In this document: in pieces, positions 16,464-23,701 of the stretch | Numbering within the stretch: the stretch's first letter is position 1 | Layout of the letters: every line of letters starts with the position of its first letter | Virus record (IMG/VR): IMGVR_UViG_3300008050_000133 | Span: 1-35,822 of that record | DNA length: 35,822 bases | Strand: one strand, 5' to 3' | From: a virus | Program-made: the position numbers and the translations under genes | The notes under the pieces: generated by a model | Databases searched by the model: none | Told to the model about the DNA's origin: nothing | The model's input: only the letters and a program-made list of their open reading frames with translations

Positions 16464-16492
16464 CTGAGCTTCTTTTAATCGATGAGTTAGAT

Positions 16493-16951
16493 TCACTCTG
16501 GATCTCCCCACTTGTAAGGCTCTAAAACAAACCATTGAATGAGAACTTTCTTGATTCCTTCAATCTTTTCCAGGTCTTTGATCCTGTACCGAAGGGTTCG
16601 ATCTCTTCCAGTTTTCTTGAGAGTAAATACCAGGACCGCATTAGCAGTTAAATTCTCAGGAACAGTCAGGGGATATGCTTTATAGTCTTCCCCTGGATCT
16701 GGGTTCATGGAATAGGATTTGATCCCTCTCACTTGATACAGACTGGTCAAAATAACCTTCATAGTCCCGTCAGCAGCTCCAGTCAAATCATAATAGTTGG
16801 AGGAAGACTCAGATCGATCCATAAAATGATCTGTAGCAGGACGAGCTTTGGGAAGATAATACTTACAATTCAATCCCCAGAATGTAAACAAAGGCTTAAG
16901 CCGATTAGGGTTTGAAAGAATATCTTCTACAACCTCTTGAAGCTTAGACAT
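16493..16951 (-). CDS. Conserved-looking protein of unknown function, head-tail region
   Basis: 152 residues starting at ATG 16951 behind AGGGA. It begins with a helix (KLQEVVEDILSNPNRLKPLF), has an aromatic stretch FTFWGLNCKYYLP, then beta segments (GTMKVILTSLYQVRGIKSY, NAVLVFTLKKTGRDRTLRYR) and ends in LIQWFVLEPYKWGD. The N-terminal helix weakly recalls the tag of other proteins but lacks the L-x-E pattern. I do not recognise it. Confidence 0.65.
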   Translation of the reverse strand: MSKLQEVVEDILSNPNRLKPLFTFWGLNCKYYLPKARPATDHFMDRSESSSNYYDLTGAADGTMKVILTSLYQVRGIKSYSMNPDPGEDYKAYPLTVPENLTANAVLVFTLKKTGRDRTLRYRIKDLEKIEGIKKVLIQWFVLEPYKWGDPE

Positions 16952-16952
16952 T

Positions 16953-17180
16953 TTATCCCTTTGTTTTGATATTCCGTCTGTGTAAAATTGATTTGATTTT
17001 ATCTAAGGATTCCGGATCAAGAAGAGGAGCCCCGGCTAACACAACAACAGAAGTGGGCATCAAGCGCATAGCCCCGGAGTCCTGGTCATATGTCCCTTGT
17101 ACTTGAAACAGGACTTTATTAGCTTCCTGAACAGTCGCTTCTCTCAATTTCACAACAAGAGATTTTTTTTCGTCTGGCAT
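16953..17180 (-). CDS. Small protein of unknown function
   Basis: The start is set at ATG 17180, with AGGAG six bases upstream; a longer frame to 17330 would overlap the neighbour and has no ribosome binding site. 75 residues: KKSLVVKLREATVQEANKVL, FQVQGTYDQDSGAMRLMPTS, VVVLAGAPLLDPESLDKIKS, then a basic end. A strand-helix-strand pattern. No family recognised. Only eight bases separate it from the preceding stop. Confidence 0.7.
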   Translation of the reverse strand: MPDEKKSLVVKLREATVQEANKVLFQVQGTYDQDSGAMRLMPTSVVVLAGAPLLDPESLDKIKSILHRRNIKTKG

Positions 17181-17188
17181 GGCTTCTC

Positions 17189-17734
17189 CTAAGCTAAATC
17201 TGTGTGGAGCACAATTCTGTCGTAAGCTCGTAATCCTTTTTCCGAAGCTGTATCTAAAATAGCCTGAGTATCTATGCCCAGTTCGATATCCAGTTTCCCC
17301 AGATTCAGAACATGGTGAATAGCTTTGCAATATTCGCCAAAAATATAATCTTGGAGATCCACAGGCATTTTAGTTTCGTCAGCATAGGTAGAGAGCTTGA
17401 TGGTGGTATTGCCTGTTCGGAGGATAAAGGTTCCCGGATAGATCTGAGAAAGAATGGGATTGTCGTAGCAGAAATCATCTACGTAGATTCGATTATCTTT
17501 GTCGAAGACCCACTCTACAGCATCAGGGGCATCCACAGCGTCGAATACATGCGTATCTGTGGTCTTATTCTCGATTTCAAGGGTCCCAGTCCCGTCTGTG
17601 GCAGAAACCTTGTTGTATTGAGAATATAGCTTGAGGCAGTGGTTAATAATTCCGTCGATTTCTACAAGCGCTTGATCTAGAGCACTCACTCCGAGACGGG
17701 AATTTAAAAACTTAATGAGTTCGTCTTTAGTCAT
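17189..17734 (-). CDS. Probable head-tail connector / neck protein
   Basis: 181 residues, start ATG 17734 with AAGGGG seven bases upstream. The N-terminus DELIKFLNSRLGVSALDQAL then EIDGIINHCLKLYSQYN is helical, the middle is beta-rich (GTGTLEIENKTTDTHVFDAV, NRIYVDDFCYDNP, IYPGTFILRTGNTTIKLS), and the C-terminus is helical again (LQDYIFGEYCKAIHHVLNLG, then QAILDTASEKGLRAYDRI). A helix-sheet-helix connector two genes after the capsid protein suggests a neck role like T4 gp13, but this is by position and shape only. Confidence 0.6.
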   Translation of the reverse strand: MTKDELIKFLNSRLGVSALDQALVEIDGIINHCLKLYSQYNKVSATDGTGTLEIENKTTDTHVFDAVDAPDAVEWVFDKDNRIYVDDFCYDNPILSQIYPGTFILRTGNTTIKLSTYADETKMPVDLQDYIFGEYCKAIHHVLNLGKLDIELGIDTQAILDTASEKGLRAYDRIVLHTDLA

Positions 17735-17769
17735 CTTGCGCCCCTTGGATAGGAACGCTGAAAAAGACT

Positions 17770-18102
17770 CTAGGGTTTCTTTTGAACAGCACTTTTCTTA
17801 CGTCCCTTTGTGCTGCCCTTGATTTTTGGTTCTACAGCTACCCTTCCGGTTTGAGCTGTTTCCATAATAGAAGGAGGAGGAACTGTAACAGTTTCCTCAG
17901 CCACTGTTTCGACTTTTTCTACCTTCTTAAGATTCTTCTGTCCCTTATATTGTACTACACCCATACGCTTGAGCGTCAAAATAACATTGGCATTCACCAA
18001 TTCTTGAGGGATATCTGTGGGTTCGTTAAAAGTAAATTCAAAATGTCTTCGACTGATATAAGTGGAAATAATGCGTTTAGATACTTCGGAATGAAACAGC
18101 AT
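17770..18102 (-). CDS. Small head-region protein with basic tail
   Basis: 110 residues from ATG 18102 (AAGGAG four bases upstream). The first 60 residues look globular (LFHSEVSKRIISTYISRRHF, VNANVILTLKRMGVVQYKG). The rest is a low-complexity linker (ETVTVPPPSIMETAQ) ending in GSTKGRKKSAVQKKP. It is the first gene after the capsid terminator and has its own promoter at 18126-18153. Decoration, connector or DNA-binding roles are all possible. Confidence 0.65.
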   Translation of the reverse strand: MLFHSEVSKRIISTYISRRHFEFTFNEPTDIPQELVNANVILTLKRMGVVQYKGQKNLKKVEKVETVAEETVTVPPPSIMETAQTGRVAVEPKIKGSTKGRKKSAVQKKP

Positions 18103-18125
18103 AAAACTCCTTGTTGAATATAATA

Positions 18126-18153
18126 CCTATAACACATTCTATAAATATGTCAA
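18126..18153 (-). promoter_or_regulatory. Sigma70-like promoter for the connector/tail unit
   Basis: On the minus strand: a perfect -35 TTGACA (18153-18148), 16-base spacer, extended -10 TG-T-TATAGG (TG at 18134-18133, hexamer 18131-18126). It lies between the capsid terminator and the gene starting at 18102. Confidence 0.65.
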
Positions 18154-18160
18154 GAACAAG

Positions 18161-18187
18161 AAAAGGGCTCCGAATAAACGGAGCCCT
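18161..18187 (-). terminator. Intrinsic terminator after the major capsid gene
   Basis: Minus strand: nine-base stem AGGGCTCCG/CGGAGCCCT (18187-18179 with 18172-18164), six-base loop, then TTTTCTT. It lies 63 bases beyond the capsid stop. Confidence 0.8.
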
Positions 18188-18249
18188 ATCTTTAGAGGCC
18201 CTTCAAGCAGGTGGGCAGCTTGAAATTACCTACTCTCCAGGCCAAACCA

Positions 18250-19719
18250 TTAAGTTAAAGAAACTTTATGGGTGTATCGTGGTACGAGTGTCTCGTAAGC
18301 AGACCACTCCGCTACAGCCCTCTGGCTAACCAGTGGGTTCTTAGCGTGAGGACGCATTTCCGTCATGAACATAGGCATGTAAGTTGCCTTCACAACAGCA
18401 CTCTTGAAAGGACTGTTGGGAGAGTTGTACAGACAGATAGCATCGTCATCACCGATCTGATCAGGTGAGTACACAACCGTAATGGTTCCGAAAGTTCCAA
18501 GAAGTTTTGGTCCCAGTGTCTCGTCAAAAGCCACTTTTACAAAACTGTCCTGATCCAGGAGAAAAGAAGCCATGTTCTTTCCAACGACCATTCGATTGAT
18601 AGACCCGTTACCAGAACGATAATTCAGATCCAGGTTAGCTTCCTCAATTGCAATGGAAAGCCCTTGCCTGTAACGCTTCTCTTCGATACTCCCTACAGCA
18701 GGGTTTATCTTAGTGAAGGTCTTAGCTGTGGCTCCTCCAGCAGTGAAGGCCGACTTGATCGTCTCAATAACACGAGTGGAACTAGCAGCAGCCATAGCCT
18801 CAGACAGATCTTGAACGATCTCGTCTTCCAGAACCTTTCCAAAACGCTTCTGCATGGAATATGCTTTCAGAGTTTGGTGAAGTCCTTTGAAGGCTGCAAC
18901 ATGAGCATTCACGCTCTTGCTGGTGTACTGTGTTCCAATCGTTGGAAGATCATCAGCCAATTCCAGGTCAATCTCATAAGTCAATAGAATGTCGTTTCCG
19001 TCATTGGTATCGTCAGTGAGATTGATAACTACTTGACCGTTGGTGTAATTAACCGTTCCACCACCAGCAGAACCGATCATGTTTCCAGATCCGTCATCAA
19101 CGAAAGAGAGGGTATCTATAATACAAGTTACCTTGCTCTTGCGAAGTGGGAGATTGGAAGCAGTCACAGTGTACTGTGCGGTTCCGGTAGCAGTGTTTGT
19201 CCCGGTATCCTCATTCTCAATGAGGGTAGCGCCGAAATCCATCATCTTCTTGTATGAGCCAGAAGCCATTCCCTGATCAGATTTCAGGTAGTTGTCTCCC
19301 TTGGTCACACTGGCAGAAGCTTTGGTGGTTTCGAAAAGGAGTTCCTTGAAATAAACATTTCCGGTTTCTTCGTCAATGGGCTGGTGAGAAGCCAGAAGAC
19401 TTGCAACACCAAGACCGTACTGAGAAGAAATTACGTCAAATGCCAGATTAGGAAGAACTCCGAGATCACTGGCTGATCCAGTTTCATGGATCATGGCCTC
19501 GTACATAAGCTGGAAGTTCTCCAGCATTGATCCGACATAGAAAGCATCGTGTTCATTGAACTGCTTTCCTGAGATTACGAAGATGTCGGCACTTCGTAGG
19601 GGGTCTAACCATTTGCCGTACTGCTCGTCGTAGCGATTTGCTTCTCGCTCAACGATAGCGCCGTAACGGTCTTCGTTCAAGCCTCCCCCGAATTTTGGTC
19701 TTTGTTTCATGATATGCAT
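18250..19719 (-). CDS. Major capsid protein, T4 gp23-like
   Basis: About 489 residues. The strong GAGGAG site favours the second of three close ATGs (19719). Family-typical segments: FYVGSMLENFQLMYEAMIHE, LPNLAFDVISSQYGLGVASL, TGNVYFKELLFETTKASASV, then an inserted beta domain with GTVNYTNGQVVINLTDD and LLTYEIDLELADDLP, and the helix LHQTLKAYSMQKRFGKVLED. Further on, RMVVGKNMASFLLDQDSFV, PDQIGDDDAICLYNS and VKATYMPMFMTEMRPHAKNP match the gp23 C-terminal half. It follows the protease/scaffold gene, as in T4. The N-terminal region has I-V-E and L-N-E as possible maturation sites, not decidable here. Confidence 0.88.
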   Translation of the reverse strand: MHIMKQRPKFGGGLNEDRYGAIVEREANRYDEQYGKWLDPLRSADIFVISGKQFNEHDAFYVGSMLENFQLMYEAMIHETGSASDLGVLPNLAFDVISSQYGLGVASLLASHQPIDEETGNVYFKELLFETTKASASVTKGDNYLKSDQGMASGSYKKMMDFGATLIENEDTGTNTATGTAQYTVTASNLPLRKSKVTCIIDTLSFVDDGSGNMIGSAGGGTVNYTNGQVVINLTDDTNDGNDILLTYEIDLELADDLPTIGTQYTSKSVNAHVAAFKGLHQTLKAYSMQKRFGKVLEDEIVQDLSEAMAAASSTRVIETIKSAFTAGGATAKTFTKINPAVGSIEEKRYRQGLSIAIEEANLDLNYRSGNGSINRMVVGKNMASFLLDQDSFVKVAFDETLGPKLLGTFGTITVVYSPDQIGDDDAICLYNSPNSPFKSAVVKATYMPMFMTEMRPHAKNPLVSQRAVAEWSAYETLVPRYTHKVSLT

Positions 19720-19740
19720 GATCATGTCTCCTCTAATTGC

Positions 19741-19812
19741 GATAGCCTAGTGAGCTATCTCAAACAATGATCCCGAACGTCCGTCCGTAGGTACGCAACC
19801 AGAGGTTTCGGG
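19741..19812 (-). promoter_or_regulatory. Structured leader upstream of the capsid gene
   Basis: In the 112-base spacer before the capsid gene the minus strand can fold into an outer stem CCCGAA/TTCGGG (19812-19807 with 19777-19772) that encloses two small hairpins, AACC-TCT-GGTT and CGTA-CC-TACG. A separate hairpin GATAGC/GCTATC (19759-19754 with 19746-19741) follows. No U tract follows, so this is not a simple terminator. It may stabilise or regulate the abundant capsid mRNA. Confidence 0.45.
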
Positions 19813-19837
19813 CTAAAAGATAAACAGGATGCTAGTT

Positions 19838-20653
19838 TTACTTATCATCCTTCTGAACCGAACCTGTGAGTCGGCCTTTGCCTTCGACAAAAGCACGACC
19901 GGAAACAACCGATCTCACAGAACTCCCGCTTCCTCCATACAATCTCTCGGAAAGGAATTCAGCTTTCTCTCCGTCGTTTGTATAAGGGGCTTTAGGGGTC
20001 CCGTTTTCCTGCATTCGGGACATAAGATCCCCGTTTGCACTCGGCCTCTTTCCGTGAACAGCTTCGATGGTTTCCCGCAGCTTTCCAAAAGGAACTCCAT
20101 TTTCCTGGATACTTTTGATGGTATCCTCTTCCATTCCGAATTCCTCAGACAGTTCTTTCAATTGAACTGCTTGAGTATCTTCCTGGACTTTCTGGAGTTT
20201 CCCCATAGCTTCCTTGATAGAGGTAGCACAAGCTTCGGGAGTTTCAGCAATCTCTCGCCACTCTTTGAGTTCTTTATCCTGCTCCTCAAGAGCTTCCTCG
20301 ATTTCCTTCATGGAACCAAGTTTCTCGAAGAATCGGTTATTGCACTCAATTTTCTCCAGGGCTTCCGTAAGAGCTATCGTAGCCTCCGAAGGGGAAGGGC
20401 CAATGTCTTCTTTGAAAGACTTGAACTCTTCTACCGTTCCGATGGTTTCAAACTCTTGGAGTTTTTCCTGGATATTGGATGCTCTGTCTTTCTCCTCCTG
20501 CAAAGCAGAAGCAGACTCAGACAAATCATCTTGTTTTGATTGGTTGAGAGTCTTTAAACTCTCATTGGTTTTTTCCAGCTCGACGATTTTTTTGCTTTGA
20601 AGCTTAGATTCGTCACGAGCCTCATTGAAAAGATTTTTGTACTCTTCGCTCAT
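19838..20653 (-). other. Possible internal start giving free scaffold protein
   Basis: Within the fused gene an in-frame ATG at 20653 (residue 276, MSEEYKNLFNEARDE) is preceded by AAAGGAAGAGAAA, a credible ribosome binding site eight bases away, exactly where the coiled-coil scaffold part begins. Lambda-type phages make scaffold from such an internal start inside the protease gene. Here it is inference; the purine-rich codons AAG GAA GAG could mimic a site by chance. Confidence 0.45.
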
Positions 20654-21478
20654 TTTCTCTTCCTTTACATCAGGCAAAGCTACCGTAGCCTTGCTGTTTT
20701 GATCAAGGTCGAGCGAGTCATCATACCTCGAAGGGATCGTGGGTGTATCCTCGCCTCGTTTCTTAGGTTTTTTCTGTTCGAACAAATATGCTTGCTGTTC
20801 GGCAAGCTCAAAATCATTGTTCGCTAACCCTTCATTTTCTGATTGTGCCACAAGAGACTCGAACAATGCAACATCTTCGCTGTTTAAGTTCTCACGAACA
20901 TTCTGAAATTCGGGCTGTGCTTTGAGAAATCCAGGTTGTGGTACAACATCGAATCTCTCTAATTTATACTTTTTAGGATCAACAACCGGGATATGTTTAC
21001 CGAGCTTCTCACTATAATGTTTGGCTCCTGGTTTAAAAGAACCATCAGCTCTAGAGGATACGAACATCTTCGAACCCCCGGAGAGATATGCATGGAGAAC
21101 CCGTCCAACAGGAGTATCCAGAACATACGACTCAGCGTATCCTTGGATTTCTCCACCCCTGCGAACTAGCTGCATATTCTTGGTATAGTGGGAAACCTTG
21201 CCCTCTCTGAGAGCTTCTTCGGTTATTTCCAGATCATGTCCTATTGTTCCAAACATCTGTCCATTGCCCATTCGCTCTTGTATGCGAACATTACCCTGAA
21301 CAGTTTCCCAAAGATCAGCTCCGTAGAACCGCTCATTTCGGCTTTCACCATTTGGAACAAAATGATCCCCTTTGAGAACTCCCAAAACATTTGGGAGATT
21401 TTCTTCTATTTGTTTAGACTCATCAAAAGGGAGATAAGAATAGTTGATGGGAGAAATTGTACCAACTATGCGACTCAT
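19838..21478 (-). CDS. Prohead protease fused to scaffold-like domain
   Basis: 546 residues. Residues ~70-185 match T4 gp21-type (S80) prohead proteases: QMFGTIGHD with His81, EIQGYAESYVLDTPVGRVLH, KMFVSSRADG with Ser141/142, and KLERFDVVPQPGFL. After a Glu/Pro-rich linker the C-terminal ~270 residues are acidic coiled coil (KLQSKKIVELEKTNESLKTL, EALEKIECNNRFFEKLGSMK, EEALEEQDKELKEWREIAET), typical of a scaffold core protein, ending in a Gly/Ser/Arg segment. T4 keeps protease (gp21) and scaffold (gp22) separate; here they are one frame. The protease should cleave scaffold, capsid and tagged internal proteins. ATG 21478 has AGGAG six bases upstream. Confidence 0.85.
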   Translation of the reverse strand: MSRIVGTISPINYSYLPFDESKQIEENLPNVLGVLKGDHFVPNGESRNERFYGADLWETVQGNVRIQERMGNGQMFGTIGHDLEITEEALREGKVSHYTKNMQLVRRGGEIQGYAESYVLDTPVGRVLHAYLSGGSKMFVSSRADGSFKPGAKHYSEKLGKHIPVVDPKKYKLERFDVVPQPGFLKAQPEFQNVRENLNSEDVALFESLVAQSENEGLANNDFELAEQQAYLFEQKKPKKRGEDTPTIPSRYDDSLDLDQNSKATVALPDVKEEKMSEEYKNLFNEARDESKLQSKKIVELEKTNESLKTLNQSKQDDLSESASALQEEKDRASNIQEKLQEFETIGTVEEFKSFKEDIGPSPSEATIALTEALEKIECNNRFFEKLGSMKEIEEALEEQDKELKEWREIAETPEACATSIKEAMGKLQKVQEDTQAVQLKELSEEFGMEEDTIKSIQENGVPFGKLRETIEAVHGKRPSANGDLMSRMQENGTPKAPYTNDGEKAEFLSERLYGGSGSSVRSVVSGRAFVEGKGRLTGSVQKDDK

Positions 21479-21510
21479 GGACTGCTCCTATGTGCAAGGC
21501 GAAGTGCCTT

Positions 21511-22194
21511 TTAACTTAAGCTGCCCGTGTCTTCAAACATTTCGTGGAATTTAGGAAAGTCCTTTTTAGGCTTTTCCTTCGCCACTTCTTCAAGTGTTTT
21601 CGGATTAAGAAGAGACATTATAAGATAGAGATCGTCTTCTTCTATAATCCTGAACTCTTCTAAACATTGTACCACACAAGTTAGGCGTTTGTTCGCATAT
21701 TCAAACAGTATGTCCCACTCAGCCTGTTCAAGAACAGTAGGGACTACATAGCGATTACAAATGTTCAGATGAGATTTGAGGGAGTATATATCGGTCAAGA
21801 TATCCCCGAAAGACTCTTCTACTGTTTTCTTGCGTCCGGTCTTTGGGGCTCTGTCATCTGTCTGGGAACGGGTAGCTACGAAATTACCGAGAGCCCTGTG
21901 GAATCTTTTCCCTTTGGCTGATCGGTGGAATCTGCGAATACCTCTTTTGTATTTGGCTTTGTTCCTACGATAATTGTGTTTTTGGTTTTGGGATTTCTTC
22001 CTGTCTTTGACCTGATCTACATCCCGGTCCCTGTGTATAACAAATTCGTGTACGTGGGATTCTTGAGTGAGATCTAAAGCAGGGTCGTATGTAGAAGCCT
22101 CTGTTTGGAGAATCTCTAAATCGTATTCTTGTATTTTATACGGACGAAACATAGTGGACAAACAGAAAACTCTGTTCTCTTTAAGTTTAACCAA
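21511..22194 (-). CDS. Basic protein of unknown function next to the protease
   Basis: Up to 227 residues. The start is uncertain: TTG 22194 overlaps the previous stop by eight bases, ATG 22152 lacks a clear ribosome binding site. The middle is strikingly basic (KKSQNQKHNYRRNKAKYKRG, IRRFHRSAKGKRFHRALGNF), while the C-terminal half is acidic and helical (EQAEWDILFEYANKRLTCVV, EEFRIIEEDDLYLIMSLLNP). It lies immediately upstream of the prohead protease. A head-associated DNA-binding role is possible, inferred from charge and place. Confidence 0.6.
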   Translation of the reverse strand: MVKLKENRVFCLSTMFRPYKIQEYDLEILQTEASTYDPALDLTQESHVHEFVIHRDRDVDQVKDRKKSQNQKHNYRRNKAKYKRGIRRFHRSAKGKRFHRALGNFVATRSQTDDRAPKTGRKKTVEESFGDILTDIYSLKSHLNICNRYVVPTVLEQAEWDILFEYANKRLTCVVQCLEEFRIIEEDDLYLIMSLLNPKTLEEVAKEKPKKDFPKFHEMFEDTGSLS

Positions 22195-22780
22195 TCCCTA
22201 TAGCGGATTCAATCTTTTTTACACTTGATTGAATTCGTCTCAATTCACTGATCACAAGACTGGCCTTATCTTCTGGGAAAGCTTGACCAAAAGAAGAGGG
22301 AGAAATTTTCCATCGATTAGAAAGACTGAAACTCAATCGGAAGTATTTCATCCAAGTAGGAGATTTGGAAAAGGCTATGGATGTTTTGTCCTTTAGGCGG
22401 AAGCCTTCCTTGGTTAGTGCTTTGCGAAACAACCCCCTCCAATTGTCCGGGAGCTTAGAAATGTCCACAGGTTTGATTTTGTACCTTTGATTAAATCCAG
22501 GGGAAGGAACATCTTGAATAGTGGTACGACTGGGTTTGATTTTACGTGGTCGATAAATTCCTTTGAAATCCGGCTGTCTTAAATCAGGCTCTTTTATCTC
22601 TGTATCGGATTGAGATGTGAAACTTTGCTTAACATTCTTTACAAAATTCTTGAAGAAATTCACATCCCGTTCATCTAGTTCTGTTTGTTCTCCAAACACT
22701 TCGAACAAAATAAGATCTTGAACAGTCAATTCCTGAACCGTTTGTTCTTTGAGAACATTGTTTAATTGTTCGATCAACAT
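22187..22780 (-). CDS. Tagged 197-residue protein, probable capsid-targeted cargo
   Basis: Starts at ATG 22780 behind GGAG. The N-terminus MLIEQLNNVLKEQTVQE is the clearest form of the tag; the same VLxxQTVQE extension recurs inside the 854-residue protein (residues 730-738), which shows true relatedness. L-K-E at residues 10-12 is a fitting prohead-protease site. The body contains DERDVNFFKNFVKNVKQSF, a Pro/Lys-rich linker (FKGIYRPRKIKPSRTT) and a C-terminal domain (LPDNWRGLFRKALTKEGFRL, MKYFRLSFSLSNRWKISPSS). Domain function unknown. Confidence 0.78.
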   Translation of the reverse strand: MLIEQLNNVLKEQTVQELTVQDLILFEVFGEQTELDERDVNFFKNFVKNVKQSFTSQSDTEIKEPDLRQPDFKGIYRPRKIKPSRTTIQDVPSPGFNQRYKIKPVDISKLPDNWRGLFRKALTKEGFRLKDKTSIAFSKSPTWMKYFRLSFSLSNRWKISPSSFGQAFPEDKASLVISELRRIQSSVKKIESAIGIG

Positions 22781-22789
22781 TGTTCGCTC

Positions 22790-23083
22790 CTAATGCCTGT
22801 ATGAAAAAGATCCGTAGTTTGAAGGGACGAACAAACCGTAGCCTTCCATTTTTTTAAGGATCTCAAATGTGAGTCCGGGGAAATAGGACAGGAACATGAC
22901 CCGAACGGAATCTTCCATTCTCCGGGCAGTATCGTCCGAATCCACATATCCCCCAAGACTTGTAACAATTCTTTCAAATTCATTAAATTGAATTTCCCTA
23001 CTGCTCATGACTGCCCAAGGCACAAGCTCTAAATCACTTGCTTTCACTGCCCCCCTATCTATTTCAGTAGAGGAAAAAGTCAT
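22790..23083 (-). CDS. Small protein of unknown function
   Basis: 97 residues: TEIDRGAVKASDLELVPWAV, IQFNEFERIVTSLGGYVDSD, TARRMEDSVRVMFLSYFPGL, and a short end LFVPSNYGSFSYRH. It lies inside the tagged cluster but lacks the tag at its own N-terminus. The ribosome binding site before ATG 23083 is weak. No family recognised. Confidence 0.6.
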   Translation of the reverse strand: MTFSSTEIDRGAVKASDLELVPWAVMSSREIQFNEFERIVTSLGGYVDSDDTARRMEDSVRVMFLSYFPGLTFEILKKMEGYGLFVPSNYGSFSYRH

Positions 23084-23098
23084 TCCTACTTTCGTAGA

Positions 23099-23368
23099 TC
23101 AATAAAACTGCCTAAGTGCTTTAAAATACTTGTTGATGTTCTTAAACATCCAGGAATTGTCTTCTGTAGAAGTATAGCCTCTCTTCTCATTACGAGCTAG
23201 AATAGCTTTAACCTCTTTGACATCCTCTTTAGATCCAAAGTGAGTAGCCAAGAGAAGGTAATTTTCTGTGTGATGATTACGCTCTTCATTTTCCTTATAT
23301 TCCTTGGCAATAGCCTGGAGATCCTTAGCTTCGTATAGTGCGGTTTGAAGTTGTTCAATTAAGTTCAT
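23099..23368 (-). CDS. Tagged 89-residue protein, probable capsid-targeted cargo
   Basis: ATG 23368 with AGAGG five bases upstream. The N-terminus MNLIEQLQTALYEAKDL carries the tag with L-Y-E at residues 10-12; 'EAKD' also follows an internal tag copy of the 854-residue protein (LVSEAKDVPE). The remaining ~75 residues are helical and charged (IAKEYKENEERNHHTENYLL, GSKEDVKEVKAILARNEKRG, MFKNINKYFKALRQFY), suggesting a small helical bundle. Function unknown. Confidence 0.75.
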   Translation of the reverse strand: MNLIEQLQTALYEAKDLQAIAKEYKENEERNHHTENYLLLATHFGSKEDVKEVKAILARNEKRGYTSTEDNSWMFKNINKYFKALRQFY

Positions 23369-23378
23369 AATGTCCTCT

Positions 23379-23684
23379 CTATTTACTTCCTATTATTTTC
23401 CTAAGCCGACCTAAAAGCTCCCCAACAGTATCCCCAGAAATTGTAGAAGATCCAGTTCCCCAGTTTTTATAAGGGGCCTTCAGCTTAGCTATATGCTGAG
23501 TATCTTTTACATAATAATCAGCTATGTACTTGTTTAAGGGAGCCTGTTTCACAACAAATGAAAAAGGCTTGTCTAACTTCACCTTGGGATTCATCAAGGC
23601 GGATATAAGCGCCAAGAATTCATGAACTTCCAGATCCTCCAGAAGAGTGTTCAATTGATTACACAAAGTTGGTTTCATATCCAT
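23379..23684 (-). CDS. Tagged ~100-residue protein, probable capsid-targeted cargo
   Basis: Two near starts, ATG 23684 and 23678, give MDMKPTLCNQLNTLLEDLE; no strong ribosome binding site, and a longer frame to 23723 would begin inside the previous gene. The TLCNQLNTLLE core matches the tag of the two leftmost genes (TLCEQLNE) and has L-L-E as a possible cut site. The rest: VHEFLALISALMNPKVKLDK, FSFVVKQAPLNKYIADYYVK, then DTVGELLGRLRKIIGSK. Unknown domain. It is translationally close to the upstream polyprotein gene. Confidence 0.72.
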   Translation of the reverse strand: MDMKPTLCNQLNTLLEDLEVHEFLALISALMNPKVKLDKPFSFVVKQAPLNKYIADYYVKDTQHIAKLKAPYKNWGTGSSTISGDTVGELLGRLRKIIGSK

Positions 23685-23701
23685 CACGTATGCTGCTCTT
23701 T

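Noticed and set aside
19829-20539. Plus-strand 236-codon frame opposite the scaffold
   Set aside because: Shadow of the Glu/Lys-rich scaffold codons; Phe/Leu/Ser-rich translation, no ribosome binding site.
22774-22983. Minus-strand frame starting MNLKELLQVLG that imitates the tag
   Set aside because: It lies inside the 97-residue gene in another frame, lacks a ribosome binding site, and its remainder is rich in Ser, Cys and Pro; the resemblance is by chance.
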